A stretch of 42,657 bases of DNA from Comamonadaceae bacterium PBBC2 (lineage in GTDB: Bacteria > Pseudomonadota > Gammaproteobacteria > Burkholderiales > Burkholderiaceae_C): contig NKIO01000026.1 in the NCBI GenBank assembly GCA_002255935.1, positions 1-42,657 of the forward strand, given 5' to 3'. Every line of letters starts with the position of its first letter. Position 1 is the first letter of the stretch. The notes under the pieces were generated by a model. The model ran no database searches. It saw nothing but the letters and a program-made list of their open reading frames with translations, and had not been told where the DNA came from. The translations under genes were made by a program, and so were the position numbers. This document shows, piece by piece, positions 23,571 through 33,036 of the stretch.

Positions 23571-23606
23571 CACAAAAAAACCGCTCCAAGGAGCGGTTTT
23601 TTTTGT
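23571..23606. terminator. Bidirectional terminator between dehydrogenase and dolP
   Basis: CCGCTCC pairs with GGAGCGG around AA, flanked by a 7-base A-run and an 8-base T-run. It serves both convergent genes, which end at 23554 and 23620. Confidence 0.92.
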
Positions 23607-23619
23607 GCCAGGCCAGAAC

Positions 23620-24246
23620 TCACTTGGCCAAGGGTGGCTGGCTCAGGCGCTGCAATTCAGCTTCCGAAATCTCTTCGAACACACGCACCACCTTGGCCAC
23701 ACCGCCGACGCCACGGGTGATGTCGGTGGCCCGCTTGGCTTCACGGGCGGTCACGCGGCCCATCAGGTAGACGATGCCGCGCTCGGTCACCACCTTGATG
23801 CTGTTGACCTGCAGGTCTTTGGCATCCAGGAATGCCGCTTTGACCTGGCCTGTGATCACGGTGTCTTTGGAGCGCTGCGTCAGGCTGCTGGGCAGCGTGA
23901 CGGCCAAGTCGTTCACGACCGAGCGGACGTTTTCTTGGCTTTGCGCCAACTTCTCGGCGCGCTCTTTCATGGCTTGGGTGCGGACTTCACCGGTGAGCAA
24001 AGCCTGTTTGTTGTAGCTGGTCACGTTCAGGTGAACGCTGTCGCCCAGCTCATTGCGGATGGCACTGGCCACCTTGATTTCGATGCCTTCGTCTTCGACT
24101 TGTGAGCCGGTGGTGCGGCGGTCGGTGGCCACCACGCCGGTCATCACAGCGCCGCCCACCAACAAAGGGGCGCAAGCCGACAGGCCCGACAAAGCGACCA
24201 CAGCCAAAGTGCCAGTCAAGACCAGCGATTGCAAATTGCGTTTCAT
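23620..24246 (-). CDS. dolP: BON-domain outer-membrane lipoprotein DolP
   Basis: A 208-residue lipoprotein. A signal peptide ends in the lipobox LSAC with Cys25, and two BON domains follow (about 45-110 and 120-190, the second with IKVVTERGIVYLMGRVTAREA). The order diaA-dolP directly downstream of yraN matches E. coli, where dolP (yraP) follows diaA. DolP sits on the inner leaflet of the outer membrane and supports envelope integrity and BAM function. Only a stop/start junction separates it from diaA: the diaA stop codon ends at 24247 and dolP starts at 24246. Confidence 0.9.
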   Translation of the reverse strand: MKRNLQSLVLTGTLAVVALSGLSACAPLLVGGAVMTGVVATDRRTTGSQVEDEGIEIKVASAIRNELGDSVHLNVTSYNKQALLTGEVRTQAMKERAEKLAQSQENVRSVVNDLAVTLPSSLTQRSKDTVITGQVKAAFLDAKDLQVNSIKVVTERGIVYLMGRVTAREAKRATDITRGVGGVAKVVRVFEEISEAELQRLSQPPLAK

Positions 24247-24831
24247 TTAAACAGGCTCCTGTTCACCCAACAACTGGGTGTCTATTGCATCACACAAACA
24301 GTGCAGCACCAGGTGCTGCACTTCACGAATTCTGGCGGCCCGCTCATGGGGCACGCTCACATGGACATCCGTCTCGCGCAACTGACGCGCCAGTGCCCCG
24401 CCCTGTTGACCGGTCAGGGCCAGCACCGACATCTCTCGCTCATGCGCCGCCTGAACGGCCATCACCAAGGCATCTTCTTCGCCATCGATGCTCAGCAGCA
24501 CCAGCACATCGCCCGTCTGCCCCAAGGCACGCACCTGGTGGGCCATGGCTTGACCAGTGGGCCAAGCGGTGGCCATCAGGCCCTCCGAAGCCAGCGCCAA
24601 AGCCGCCAAGCCCGGGCGCTCACGCTCAAAGCCGCCCACCAACAACAACGCCAGGTACTGGGCCAAGGCCGAGGAAGCCCCCATGCCTGCCGTCAAAACC
24701 TTGCCGCCACCGGTCACGCAGGCCAGCAGCGCTTGCACAGCCGCATCCACCGGCTTGGCCAAAGGCTCGGCCAATTGGTAATGCAGGTCTGCACTGTCGA
24801 TGAAATGCTGTTGAATGCGCTGGTCTAACAT
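24247..24831 (-). CDS. diaA: SIS-domain protein DiaA
   Basis: A 194-residue SIS-fold protein starting MLDQRIQQHFIDSADLHYQ. GGGKVLTAGMGASSALAQYLA, FERERPGLAALAL, MAHQVRALGQTGDVLVLLS, LALTGQQGG and IREVQHLVLHCLCDAID align with DiaA, the tetramer that helps load DnaA at oriC. GmhA-type sedoheptulose isomerases share the fold, but gene order (yraN-diaA-dolP) supports DiaA. The usual N-x-S-like loop is altered to GMGASS. The open frame extends eight codons upstream of the chosen ATG. Confidence 0.88.
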   Translation of the reverse strand: MLDQRIQQHFIDSADLHYQLAEPLAKPVDAAVQALLACVTGGGKVLTAGMGASSALAQYLALLLVGGFERERPGLAALALASEGLMATAWPTGQAMAHQVRALGQTGDVLVLLSIDGEEDALVMAVQAAHEREMSVLALTGQQGGALARQLRETDVHVSVPHERAARIREVQHLVLHCLCDAIDTQLLGEQEPV

Positions 24832-24906
24832 GGCGGCGATGATAACCGCCAGCAAGGGCCGGTTTGCGTCAAACCCCCTGATTTCTTGTGCCTTGGCGCA
24901 CCGCTG

Positions 24907-25296
24907 TCAGGCCGCATCAAAGGCCGCTGGCAGCCACTGAGGTCCTTGGGCCTCAATGCTGACCACATCAAAGCGCGTGGGCGGCAAGCGCCGCCAGCGC
25001 AAGAGGTAGTGCTGCGCGGCCAACACGATGCGCCTTTGCTTGTGAAAACCCACGCTGGCCGCGGCCCCGCCAAAGTCGCTGCGGCTGCGTCGGCGCACCT
25101 CCACGAACACCACCGTGCCATCGGGCGCTTGCATGATCAAATCGATTTCGCCGCCCCCGCGCCCAGGGGTCCGATAATTGCGCTGCAGCAGGCGCAAACC
25201 GCGCTCTTGCAAATAGGCCAGCGCCTCGTCTTCGCCCGCATCCCCTCGGGCTTTGGTCGTGGCTTTGCCGACACCGTCTTTTTTGAGGAATTGCAT
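24907..25296 (-). CDS. yraN: YraN-family (UPF0102) endonuclease-like protein
   Basis: A 129-residue member of UPF0102. It shows GDAGEDEALAYLQERG, LLQRNYRTPGRGGGEIDLIM and VVFVEVRRRSRSDFGGAAAS, the E-x-D...E-V-R/K pattern of Holliday-junction-resolvase-like nuclease folds. Activity of the family is largely unproven. The ATG at 25294-25296 is chosen over an upstream extension that antisenses rsmI. It shares base 25296 with the divergent rsmI start codon. Confidence 0.9.
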   Translation of the reverse strand: MQFLKKDGVGKATTKARGDAGEDEALAYLQERGLRLLQRNYRTPGRGGGEIDLIMQAPDGTVVFVEVRRRSRSDFGGAAASVGFHKQRRIVLAAQHYLLRWRRLPPTRFDVVSIEAQGPQWLPAAFDAA

Positions 25297-26219
25297 TGAC
25301 TCCGTCTCCCTTGTCTGCGTCGTTCGCCCCAGCCCTTGCCGCCGCCAACGACGCTGCCGGTCAGCAAAACCATCCGGCCAGCACACTGTATGTCGTGGCC
25401 ACCCCGATTGGCAACCTGGCCGACATCAGCCTGCGTGCCTTGCATGTGCTGCAAAAAGTCGACGCCATCGCCTGCGAAGACACCCGCCACACCCAGCAGA
25501 TGCTGCGGGCCTACGGCATCGACCGCCCCGGCAGCCAATTGCTGGCCGTGCACCAGCACAACGAAGCCGAAGCCGCGCAAACCGTGATCACCCGCCTGGT
25601 CCAAGGCGAGCGCGTGGCCTATGTCAGCGATGCGGGCACCCCCGCCATCAGCGACCCAGGCGCGCGCCTGGCCGCTGCCGTGCGCCAAGCGGGCTTGCGC
25701 GTGCTGCCCTTGCCCGGCGCCAGCAGCGTCATCACCGTGCTCAGCGCCTCTGGCATGACGGGTGAAAACGGTTTTGTCTTCACCGGCTTTTTGCCCAGCA
25801 AAGCGGGCGAGCGCCAACACGCCGTGCAGGCACTGGCACAAGAAAGCCGTGCGGTGGTCTTGCTGGAAGCGCCGCACCGCATCGAAGCGTTGGCGCAAGC
25901 CCTGGGCGTGTTGGGCGAGCGGCGCATCACCGTGGGCCGGGAGCTGACCAAACAATTTGAGCAAATTGAAACGGTGGCCGCGCAAGACTTGGCCGCTTGG
26001 CTGGCCGAAAAGCCCGAGCGCCAACGCGGCGAGTTCGCCTTGGTGGTGCACGACGCCCCAGTGGCCGAAAGCAGTGGTGAAGGCCTGCGGGTGCTGCAGC
26101 TGCTGCTGCCCGAGCTGCCCCTGAAAACCGCTGTGAAACTCGCTGCCGAGATCACGGGCGAGTCCAAAAACGTGCTCTACGACCAAGCACTGGCGCTCAA
26201 AAACGGTGGCGCAGACTGA
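25296..26219 (+). CDS. rsmI: 16S rRNA (cytidine1402-2'-O)-methyltransferase RsmI
   Basis: A 307-residue tetrapyrrole-methylase-fold protein. It shows LYVVATPIGNLADISLRAL, CEDTRHTQQML, VAYVSDAGTPAISDPG, LPGASSVITVLSASGM and GRELTKQFE, all typical of RsmI. It 2'-O-methylates C1402 in the ribosomal decoding centre with SAM. The start is TTG at 25296; no Met occurs before the conserved core and the leader of about 29 residues is low in conservation, so the true start could be a little later at another non-ATG codon. The C-terminal region (LPLKTAVKLAAEITGESKN) is the usual RsmI tail. Confidence 0.93.
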   Translation: MTPSPLSASFAPALAAANDAAGQQNHPASTLYVVATPIGNLADISLRALHVLQKVDAIACEDTRHTQQMLRAYGIDRPGSQLLAVHQHNEAEAAQTVITRLVQGERVAYVSDAGTPAISDPGARLAAAVRQAGLRVLPLPGASSVITVLSASGMTGENGFVFTGFLPSKAGERQHAVQALAQESRAVVLLEAPHRIEALAQALGVLGERRITVGRELTKQFEQIETVAAQDLAAWLAEKPERQRGEFALVVHDAPVAESSGEGLRVLQLLLPELPLKTAVKLAAEITGESKNVLYDQALALKNGGAD

Positions 26220-26726
26220 AGACTTGTCTTGGCCACCATCTGTAAACAATCCATCAGCTTGAGCACAATCTGTAGGAGATGAACTTGTTCGGCGATTCTT
26301 CGAGCACCTCTGCACCACAAGCCATCGCCCAACACAGTTGGGCTCCCACAAAAAACCGACGCAAACTGCTGAACAACCACATCAGCTTGACCACTGTTTG
26401 TAGGAGCTGAACTCGTTCGGCGATTCTTCGAGCACCCTCCACACCACAAGCCATCGCCCAACACAGTTGTGCTCCCACAAAGCCACCCTCAGGATCGGTC
26501 AAGCATGCTGAAGACTTTCCTCTTCCAACAAGCTGGCTGAAGACTTCTCTGGACCAAAAATTGTAGGAGCTGAACTTGTTCGGCGATTCTTCGGGCACCT
26601 CTGCACCACAAGCCATCGCCCAACACAGTTGGGCTCCCACAAAGTCACCCGCCAAATCGGCAGCGCAAATTAAAGACTGGTCTCAACCAACAAGCTGTAG
26701 GCGCTGAACTCCTTCGGCGATGGTGG
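26220..26726. repeat. Large REP-like array after rsmI (three A-B composites plus one A)
   Basis: This 507-bp gap contains no gene. A elements are at 26271-26296, 26399-26424 and 26562-26587 (GTAGGAG head, stem CTGAAC/GTTCGG or a close variant). Each is followed after about 27 bp by an inverted B element at 26323-26350, 26452-26479 and 26614-26641 (CCCAAC-TGT-GTTGGG). The A-B spacers are nearly identical (GATTCTTCG, GCACC, CACCACAAGCCATC). A final single A (26696-26721) ends 5 bp before the EamA stop codon. Confidence 0.85.
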
Positions 26727-27632
26727 TCAGCGTTTGCGCAGGCCCAGCCACATGACGGTGGAGACCACCACCAAGGCGCCCAACAGCTGCATGGGTGCGA
26801 TCGATTGACCCAGCAAGGCCCAGGCCAGCACCAGGGCGAACACGGGCTCGACGTTCATGATGGCTGAGTTGCCCACCACGCCCAACTTGGGCAGGACCAT
26901 GAACATGATGGTGAAGGCCGTGCCGTACAACAAGCTGAGCAGGGCCAAACCCCACCAACCGGGCTGGGCCGTGGGCAGGTGAAAGCCGCCTTGGCTCATG
27001 GCGGCGGTGATCGAAAAGAGGGCCACCAAACCCATGGTCGAGAAGGTGCGCAAGCGGCCATCCAGGCCCCCAGCTTCGTGCTCCATGAGCACCATGGCCA
27101 ACCCAAAAGTGGCTGCGGCCGCCAAGGCAAAGGCAATGCCCACGCCGATCTGGCTCCAATGCGCCGCCGCACCCAAGCCCGATGCAGCGCCGAACACATC
27201 GAGGGCCAGCGACAATCCGATCAACATGAGCGGCATGGCCAAAATCACCGCGCGTTCGGCTTTGTGGCCATACAAAACGCGGGCCCAAAAAGCCGTGGTC
27301 AGCGGATAGGTGTTGAAGGCCAGCAAAGCCAGCGCCACCGGCAAGCGCGCCACCGACGAGTACAGGCAAACGCTTTGCACCGCGATCAAGCCGCCAATGG
27401 TCAGCAGGAATTTCTTTTGCCGCAGCGTGGTGGTCAAAGAGACTTTTTGCTGCCAGAGCACAAAGCCCACGACCAAGGCCGTGACGCTGCTGCGCGCGCT
27501 GACGGCGGTGACCACGTCTACGCCGTTGTTGAAGGCAAAACGGGCCGCCACATGGTTGGCCCCCATCATGAAGGCGATCAAGAGCAGCGTGGCAAAAGCG
27601 GTGCCCGTCAGGGCCTTGCGTGTGGCGGTCAT
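26727..27632 (-). CDS. EamA (DMT superfamily) transporter
   Basis: A 301-residue inner-membrane protein with about ten hydrophobic helices in two EamA repeats (roughly 10-140 and 160-300). GANHVAARFAFNNGVDVVTA, LPVALALLAFNTYPLTTAFWA and NSAIMNVEPVFALVLAWALLGQ are typical family segments. Members export metabolites or amino acids. It is the last gene of the long minus-strand row starting with hpaR, and starts 3 bp after the PanE-like stop codon, so it may move an intermediate or product of that row. The substrate is unknown. Confidence 0.86.
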   Translation of the reverse strand: MTATRKALTGTAFATLLLIAFMMGANHVAARFAFNNGVDVVTAVSARSSVTALVVGFVLWQQKVSLTTTLRQKKFLLTIGGLIAVQSVCLYSSVARLPVALALLAFNTYPLTTAFWARVLYGHKAERAVILAMPLMLIGLSLALDVFGAASGLGAAAHWSQIGVGIAFALAAAATFGLAMVLMEHEAGGLDGRLRTFSTMGLVALFSITAAMSQGGFHLPTAQPGWWGLALLSLLYGTAFTIMFMVLPKLGVVGNSAIMNVEPVFALVLAWALLGQSIAPMQLLGALVVVSTVMWLGLRKR

Positions 27633-27635
27633 GGC

Positions 27636-28637
27636 TTATTGTGCGGGGTACAAACCCAGACCCCTGGCATGCAGGCGACTGAGGCCCAGCAGCGCATCGG
27701 TGAAAGGTGTGGCCACCTGCGTGAGTTGACCCAGCTCGCGCACCGCGCTGACCAAGGCATCGAGCTCCACCGGCTTGCTCGCCTGAATGTCCTGCAGCAT
27801 CGAGGTCTTGAAGGCGCCCAGCTTGCGCGTCATGGCGTGGCGGTCTTCCGGGGCCTGCGCAATCGGAATGCCGATGCGCTCGCCGATCGCTTTGGCCTCC
27901 AACATGACGTTCGAGATGAAGCCGCGCACCAGCTCGTCGTCGAGGATGCGGTCGGTGGTCGCGCCGGTGATGGCACTGACCGGGTTGACGGTCATATTGC
28001 CCCAGAGCTTGTACCAAATGTCTTTTTGAATTTGGGGCGACAGCGTCGCGTTGAAGCCGGCCTTTTGCAGCAAGGCATGCAGGGCTTGCACCCGGGGCGT
28101 GGCTTGGCCCGAAGGCTCGCCCACGATGAGCCCATCGCCAAAGTGATGGCGGATCACGCCCGGCGCATCGACCGAACAGCTGGCATGCACCACGCAGCCA
28201 ATGATGTGCGCGGCAGGCAAGGCTTCGGCAATGGCACCGCTGGGGTCCACAGAGCTGAGCGAGCGGCCTTCGACCGGTCCGCCAAAGCCCTGCAAAAACC
28301 ACCAGGGCACGCCGTTCATGGCCGTCAGCACCACGGTGTGCGGGCCGATCAAGGGGCCCACCTGCGCCGCCACCGAGGCCAGCGCGGGCGCCTTGACCGA
28401 GATCACCACCAGATCCTGCACGCCGAGCGCCGCCGCATCTTGGCTGGCCTGAACAGGTACGGTGTGAAGTTCGCTGCCTTGGTGCATCTGCAAACCATTT
28501 TTTTGCAAGGCTTGCAAGGTCTCACCACGCGCCAGCACGCTCACTTGCGCCCCGGCACGCGCCAAGTGCACGCCCATCCAGCCGCCGATGGCGCCGGCGC
28601 CCACGATGGCGACTTTGTGAAAGTTGACAGCGCTCAT
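27636..28637 (-). CDS. Ketopantoate reductase (PanE/ApbA) family protein
   Basis: A 333-residue NADP-dependent reductase. The Rossmann motif VAIVGAGAIGGWMGVHLARAG comes first, KAPALASVAAQV lies in the nucleotide domain, and the C-terminal domain holds the catalytic-type Lys in KDIWYKLWGNMTVNPVSAITG. The start ATG at 28637 overlaps the aldolase stop codon as ATGA; a GTG three codons earlier is possible. PanE makes pantoate for coenzyme A. In this catabolic setting, next to an aldolase-like enzyme and a dehydratase, it may instead reduce another 2-oxo acid. That alternative is inference from context. Confidence 0.82.
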   Translation of the reverse strand: MSAVNFHKVAIVGAGAIGGWMGVHLARAGAQVSVLARGETLQALQKNGLQMHQGSELHTVPVQASQDAAALGVQDLVVISVKAPALASVAAQVGPLIGPHTVVLTAMNGVPWWFLQGFGGPVEGRSLSSVDPSGAIAEALPAAHIIGCVVHASCSVDAPGVIRHHFGDGLIVGEPSGQATPRVQALHALLQKAGFNATLSPQIQKDIWYKLWGNMTVNPVSAITGATTDRILDDELVRGFISNVMLEAKAIGERIGIPIAQAPEDRHAMTRKLGAFKTSMLQDIQASKPVELDALVSAVRELGQLTQVATPFTDALLGLSRLHARGLGLYPAQ

Positions 28638-29428
28638 GCACGCCACCCGGTGTCGATGCGGTCCACCTGACGCACCAAGGCGTCAAACACGTCTTGGCCC
28701 GCCCCGTGATGGGGGTTGAATTGCAGCGCATCGCGCGTGCATTTGGCGGCGATGTCTTCGCTGACCGGAATGGGTTGGCCCATGCTCAGCGTGGCCATCT
28801 GGATTTCGCAGGCACGCTGCAGTGTCCAGAGAATGGCAAAGGTCTGTGGCAGGGTCTGCCCCCAGGTCAACAAGCCGTGGTTGCGCAAGATGACGGCGGG
28901 TTTGTCGCCAATGCTTTGCAAGACCCGTGGGCCTTCCTCGGCATGGATGGTGATGCCCTCGAAGTCGTGGTACGCCACCATGCCGTGCAATTGGGCCGAG
29001 TAGAAGTTGCTTTGCGAGAGACCGCCCTTCAGGCAAGCCACCGCCACACCCGCCGTGGTGTGGGTGTGCATCACGCAGTGCGCGCCCTCGATGCCGCCGT
29101 GCAGCGTGGCGTGCACCACAAAGCCGGCCGGATTGACCTTGTGGCTGGAGCCGTCCAGCACATCGCCTTGCATGTTGATCTTGACCAGGTTGCTCGCCGT
29201 GACCTCGCTGTAATGCAGGCCAAAGGGGTTGATCAAGAAGTGTTTCTCGCCCCCGGTGACGCTGTCGGGCAGGCGCAGCGTGATGTGGTTGTAGATCATC
29301 TCGGTCCAGCCGATCATGGCAAACACGCGGTAGCAACTGGCCAGCTGGAGCCGCGCCTGCCATTCATCAGGGTGCATGCCTGCGGGTGCAGACACATCGG
29401 TGGGCACAGGTTTCAAAACAGCATTCAT
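28634..29428 (-). CDS. Class II aldolase/adducin family protein
   Basis: A 264-residue protein with the class II aldolase fold. YNHITLRLP and FLINPFGLHYSEV lie in the N-terminal half. The zinc-binding HTHTTAG motif is near residue 118, and ILRNHGLLTWG supplies the third metal ligand. Members include fuculose- and ribulose-phosphate epimerase/aldolases as well as many unassigned enzymes acting on sugar acids. The chosen start (29428) gives MNAVLKPVP; eight codons of open frame precede it. Translational coupling with the PanE-like gene (ATGA) suggests sequential reactions. Confidence 0.85.
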   Translation of the reverse strand: MNAVLKPVPTDVSAPAGMHPDEWQARLQLASCYRVFAMIGWTEMIYNHITLRLPDSVTGGEKHFLINPFGLHYSEVTASNLVKINMQGDVLDGSSHKVNPAGFVVHATLHGGIEGAHCVMHTHTTAGVAVACLKGGLSQSNFYSAQLHGMVAYHDFEGITIHAEEGPRVLQSIGDKPAVILRNHGLLTWGQTLPQTFAILWTLQRACEIQMATLSMGQPIPVSEDIAAKCTRDALQFNPHHGAGQDVFDALVRQVDRIDTGWRA

Positions 29429-29456
29429 GGCGCGAACTCCAGACAGGATCAAAAAA

Positions 29457-30446
29457 TCAAGCCTCGGCGGTGAAGCCGATGGTCTTGACGATGGGCGCCC
29501 ACTTGGCGGTATCCTTGCGGATCAGCTCAGACAACTCGGCAGGCGAGCAGGACATGGCCTCCAGACCAAAAGTGGCCAAGCCGTCCACCACATCCTTGGA
29601 CGCGAGAGCCGCTTTGACGGCAGCGTTCAGGCGTGACACGACGTCGGGCGTAGCCTTGGCGGGCAGGAAGAAGGCAAACCACTCGCTGTGCACCATGTCC
29701 TTGAGGCCTTGCTCGGCGTAGGTCGGCACATCGGGCGCGAAACGGTTGCGCTTGGCACCGGACGTGGCCAGGATGCGGACCTTGCCGGTGGGCAGGTGTT
29801 GGGTGATGTCGCCGATGGGGCCGCTGACGGCCGCAATTTGGCCACCCAGCAAGTCCAGCATGGCGGGCTGTGTGCCGCGGTAAGCCACGTGTTTGATCTC
29901 GACGCCTGCGTGGCGGCCCAGCAAGGCGCCCACAAAGTGCGGTGTCGAGCCTGCGGCGGGCGAGCCAAAGTTGGCCTGGGCCGGGTTGGCCTTGGCCCAA
30001 GCCATGAAGTCGTTGATGTTCTTGACGCTCTCAGGCACAGCGGGGCCGACGGCAAAGCCAAAGTCGAACACGCAAGCGAGCGACACGGGGCTCAAATCGG
30101 TCGCGGGGTCGTAGCTGAGCTTTTTGTAGATGTGCGGATAGATCGTCAGCATCGAGGTGGGTGTTTGCAGCATGGTCGCCCCGTCGGCCGGCTGGCTCTT
30201 GACGTACTGGATGGCGATCTGGCCGCCCGCACCGGTTTTGTTTTCGACCACCGCGGCCTTGGCGTAGCTGCCGGTCAGGCGCGTGGCCACGCGGCGGCAA
30301 GTGGTGTCGGAAGTGCCGCCTGCGGCAAAGCCGGTGACGATCTTCAGGTTCTCAATCTGGGCCTGAGCCATGACCTGCTGACCCAAAGTGGCCAGCACAG
30401 CACCTGCGCTGGCGGATTGAACGAATTGACGACGGGAAATGCTCAT
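29457..30446 (-). CDS. Bug-family (TTT) periplasmic solute receptor
   Basis: A 329-residue tripartite-tricarboxylate-transporter receptor. The N-terminus SISRRQFVQSASAGAVLATLGQQVMAQA is a twin-arginine-like export signal. The mature part carries IVTGFAAGGTSDTTCRRVA, ENKTGAGGQIA, YDPATDLSPVS, NFGSPAAGSTPHF and AYRGTQPAMLDLLGGQI, all Bug signatures. It would bind a small carboxylate in the periplasm. No TctA/TctB membrane genes are here, which is common for the many orphan Bug genes of Burkholderiales. Its place between dehydratase and aldolase genes suggests its ligand feeds that pathway. AGGAGA precedes the ATG. Confidence 0.9.
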   Translation of the reverse strand: MSISRRQFVQSASAGAVLATLGQQVMAQAQIENLKIVTGFAAGGTSDTTCRRVATRLTGSYAKAAVVENKTGAGGQIAIQYVKSQPADGATMLQTPTSMLTIYPHIYKKLSYDPATDLSPVSLACVFDFGFAVGPAVPESVKNINDFMAWAKANPAQANFGSPAAGSTPHFVGALLGRHAGVEIKHVAYRGTQPAMLDLLGGQIAAVSGPIGDITQHLPTGKVRILATSGAKRNRFAPDVPTYAEQGLKDMVHSEWFAFFLPAKATPDVVSRLNAAVKAALASKDVVDGLATFGLEAMSCSPAELSELIRKDTAKWAPIVKTIGFTAEA

Positions 30447-30485
30447 GGAAGTCTCCTGGTTGAAGTTAAAACACACGCACAAAAA

Positions 30486-32216
30486 TCAAGATTCGTCGCG
30501 CAGCCAATGGACTGCGCCGGAATGGGTGACCGCGCCCTGATGGCTCGGGCGAACGGTCAAAGCATACTTCTCCAGCAAGCCGCCCAGCGGCGGCACTGCG
30601 GCAGCGGGCAGCTGGGCCAGGCGTTGCGCCAATTCGGCGGCGCTCAGCTGCACGGCAATGCTGCGTGCCTCAGGCCGGGCGTCGATGGTGATCATGTCGC
30701 CATCACGCAGCGCGGCAATCGGGCCTTTGTCGGCCGCCTCGGGGCCTGCATAGCCGATGCACAAACCCCGAGTTGCGCCTGAAAAACGCCCGTCGGTGAG
30801 CAGCGCCACCTTGTCGCCCATGCCCTGCCCATAGAGCAAGGCGGTGATGCCCAGCATCTCGCGCATGCCAGGGCTGCCCTTGGGGCCTTCGTTGCGGATC
30901 ACCAGCACATCGCCAGGCTGGTAGGCCATGGCTTGCACAGCGGCCTGGGCCTGTTCTTCGGATTCGAACACCCGTGCGGGTCCCTGGTGCACCAGTGTTT
31001 TGAGTCCAGCGGTCTTGAGCAAAGCCCCGTCAGGACACAGATTGCCCTTGAGCACGGCCAGCCCCCCGTCCAGCGACAGCGCCTGCTCGACCGAATGCAC
31101 CACTTGGCCATCGGGTGCGTTGGCAGTGGCCAACTCTTGCGCCAGCGTGCGGCCGGTGTAGGTCAGCACATCACCATGCAAGTGGCCCGTGCGCAGCAGC
31201 TCGCGCAGCACCACGCCCGCGCCGCCGATGTAGAACATGTCGCGTGCCAGGTATTGCCCGCCGGGCCGCAAGTCGGCTATCAGCGGGGTGCGTGCAAACA
31301 CCTCGGCCACATCGTCCAGATGAAAGCGGATGCCCGCCTCGTGGGCGATGGCCGGAATGTGCAGCGCTGCATTGGTGGAGCCCCCCGTGGCCGAGACCAC
31401 GGCGCAAGCGTTTTCAAGCGCTTGGCGCGTGACGATGTCGCGCGGCAAGGGCGCGTCGCCCATCACCGCGGCCATCAGGGTTTTGGCCGCGCGGCGCAGC
31501 AGCGGCGCCCGCTCGCTGAAAACGGCAGGCACCATGCTGGAGCCGATCGGGGCCAGGCCCAGCGCCTCGGACACCATGCCCATGGTGTTGGCGGTGAATT
31601 GGCCTGCGCAAGCGCCCGCCGTGGGCAAGCAAGCTCGGCTCATGGCGTCGAGTTCGTCTTGCGTGGCGTCTCCGGCCAGCACCTTGCCAATGGTTTCGTA
31701 GGTGTCGACCACGTTCAGGTCGCGCCCATGCACACCCGGCGTCTGACCGGGCAGGGCCGAGCCGCCGTGCACAAACACGCTGGGCACATTGCAGCGCACC
31801 ATGCCCATCATCAAGCCGGGCAGGTTCTTGTCGCAGGCACCAATGCCAAAGATGCCGTCCCACTGGTGGCCACGCACCGAGGCCTCGACGCTGTCAGCGA
31901 TCAACTCGCGCGAGATCAGCGAAAACCGCATGCCCGAATGCGCCATGGTCAGGCCATCGGACACCGACACCACCGGGCACTCGTGGGGCGTGCCGCCCGC
32001 AGCATAAATGCCGGTTTTAGCGTGCTGGGCCTGCTCACGCAGATTGAGGTTGCAGGGGCTCATCTCGCCGCCTGTGTGGAACACGCCCACATGCGGGCGA
32101 GCGATGTCTTCCTCGTCCTGTCCCAGCGCATGCAAAAAGCTGCGCGTGGTGGCGCGGATCGTGCCTTCGTAGATCGTGGCCGATCGGAATTTGCGGGGCG
32201 GCTGCTCGGTGCTCAT
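30486..32216 (-). CDS. IlvD/Edd-family dehydratase, DHAD-like
   Basis: A 576-residue dehydratase with the iron-sulfur ligands of the IlvD branch: Cys55 (SPCNLNLR), Cys128 (GACDKNLPG) and Cys203 ([13 protein letters not shown]). The FTANTM version of motif 3 favours dihydroxyacid dehydratases over sugar-acid dehydratases, which usually have [22 protein letters not shown] near the C-terminus contains the catalytic Ser. It converts 2,3-dihydroxy acids to 2-oxo acids. It stands outside any branched-chain amino acid locus, between hpaI and a Bug receptor, so a catabolic role is likely; the substrate is not known. Confidence 0.88.
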   Translation of the reverse strand: MSTEQPPRKFRSATIYEGTIRATTRSFLHALGQDEEDIARPHVGVFHTGGEMSPCNLNLREQAQHAKTGIYAAGGTPHECPVVSVSDGLTMAHSGMRFSLISRELIADSVEASVRGHQWDGIFGIGACDKNLPGLMMGMVRCNVPSVFVHGGSALPGQTPGVHGRDLNVVDTYETIGKVLAGDATQDELDAMSRACLPTAGACAGQFTANTMGMVSEALGLAPIGSSMVPAVFSERAPLLRRAAKTLMAAVMGDAPLPRDIVTRQALENACAVVSATGGSTNAALHIPAIAHEAGIRFHLDDVAEVFARTPLIADLRPGGQYLARDMFYIGGAGVVLRELLRTGHLHGDVLTYTGRTLAQELATANAPDGQVVHSVEQALSLDGGLAVLKGNLCPDGALLKTAGLKTLVHQGPARVFESEEQAQAAVQAMAYQPGDVLVIRNEGPKGSPGMREMLGITALLYGQGMGDKVALLTDGRFSGATRGLCIGYAGPEAADKGPIAALRDGDMITIDARPEARSIAVQLSAAELAQRLAQLPAAAVPPLGGLLEKYALTVRPSHQGAVTHSGAVHWLRDES

Positions 32217-32223
32217 GGCCGCT

Positions 32224-33036
32224 TCAGTAGGTTTGGCCAGGGGTGGCCGCAGGTGCCACCACCTGCTTGAAGTGCGCTGCCAGATCGGCGGTCTGACGCA
32301 TCAGGATTTGCGTGTCCAGCCCCACGGCCACGAACACCGCACCCCACTGCAGGTACTGCGCAGCCAATTGACGATCCGGCGTGAGGATGCCGGGGGCCTT
32401 GCCCGCTTTGAGGATGCGGGCGATGGCATCGGCAATCGCGGCCTGCACATCGGGGTGGGATGCATTGCCCACATGACCCATAGAAGCCGACAGGTCGGCC
32501 GGGCCGATGAACACACCGTCCACACCGGGGGTGGCGACGATCGCGTCCAGGTTTTTGAGGGCTGCGAGCGATTCGACCTGCACGATGAGACACACCTCTT
32601 CGTTGGCACGCTTGAAGTAGTCGGTGTGATGGCCCCAGCGCGATGCTCGGGCACCGGCCATGCCGCGCACACCGCCCTGCCCGTCGTCCTGCGGGTAACG
32701 CATGGCTTGCACCAGTTGCGCCGCTTGCTCGGCGGTGTCGACCATGGGCACCAAGATGTTTTGTGCGCCCAAATCGAGGTACTGCTTGATGAGCGCCGTG
32801 TCGCCCACCGGCACGCGGGCCACCGCATGGCTGGTCGGGTAGGCGGCAATGGTTTGCAGCTGGGACTGGATGGACTGCAAATCGTTGGGTGCGTGCTCGC
32901 CGTCGATCACCAGCCAATCGAACCCGGCCAAGGCGCAGATTTCGGCGGTGTAAGCATTGGCCAGACCCAGCCAGAGACCGATCTGGGGGCGCTTGTCTTT
33001 GAGGGCTTGTTTGAAGGCATTGACAGGTGTGTGCAT
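32224..33036 (-). CDS. hpaI: 4-Hydroxy-2-oxoheptanedioate aldolase HpaI
   Basis: A 270-residue class II pyruvate aldolase of the HpcH/HpaI family. [33 protein letters not shown], the catalytic-Arg region [31 protein letters not shown] (metal-binding Glu) and [14 protein letters not shown] are all present. It makes the last cut of the homoprotocatechuate pathway, giving pyruvate and succinic semialdehyde. It starts at 33036; ten further upstream codons are unlikely to be coding. A repeat cluster of about 300 bp separates it from hpaH, so read-through across hairpins is needed if they share one mRNA. Confidence 0.93.
   Translation of the reverse strand: MHTPVNAFKQALKDKRPQIGLWLGLANAYTAEICALAGFDWLVIDGEHAPNDLQSIQSQLQTIAAYPTSHAVARVPVGDTALIKQYLDLGAQNILVPMVDTAEQAAQLVQAMRYPQDDGQGGVRGMAGARASRWGHHTDYFKRANEEVCLIVQVESLAALKNLDAIVATPGVDGVFIGPADLSASMGHVGNASHPDVQAAIADAIARILKAGKAPGILTPDRQLAAQYLQWGAVFVAVGLDTQILMRQTADLAAHFKQVVAPAATPGQTY

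Noticed and set aside
26220..26726. Possible CRISPR array after rsmI
   Set aside because: Repeats alternate in orientation, belong to two hairpin classes, have unequal spacing and near-identical spacers, and no cas genes are present. REP-like composites fit better.
26683..28302. Very long minus-strand open frame (over 500 codons) spanning the EamA and PanE-like genes
   Set aside because: It is the out-of-frame shadow of two clear genes on the same strand: low-complexity Arg/Gly/His-rich translation and no conserved motif.
26979..28670. 563-codon plus-strand frame antisense to the EamA and PanE-like genes
   Set aside because: Gln/His/Arg-rich shadow of real genes with no recognisable domain.
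30933..32270. 445-codon plus-strand frame antisense to the IlvD-like gene
   Set aside because: Shadow frame; the sense gene carries all iron-sulfur ligands of its family.
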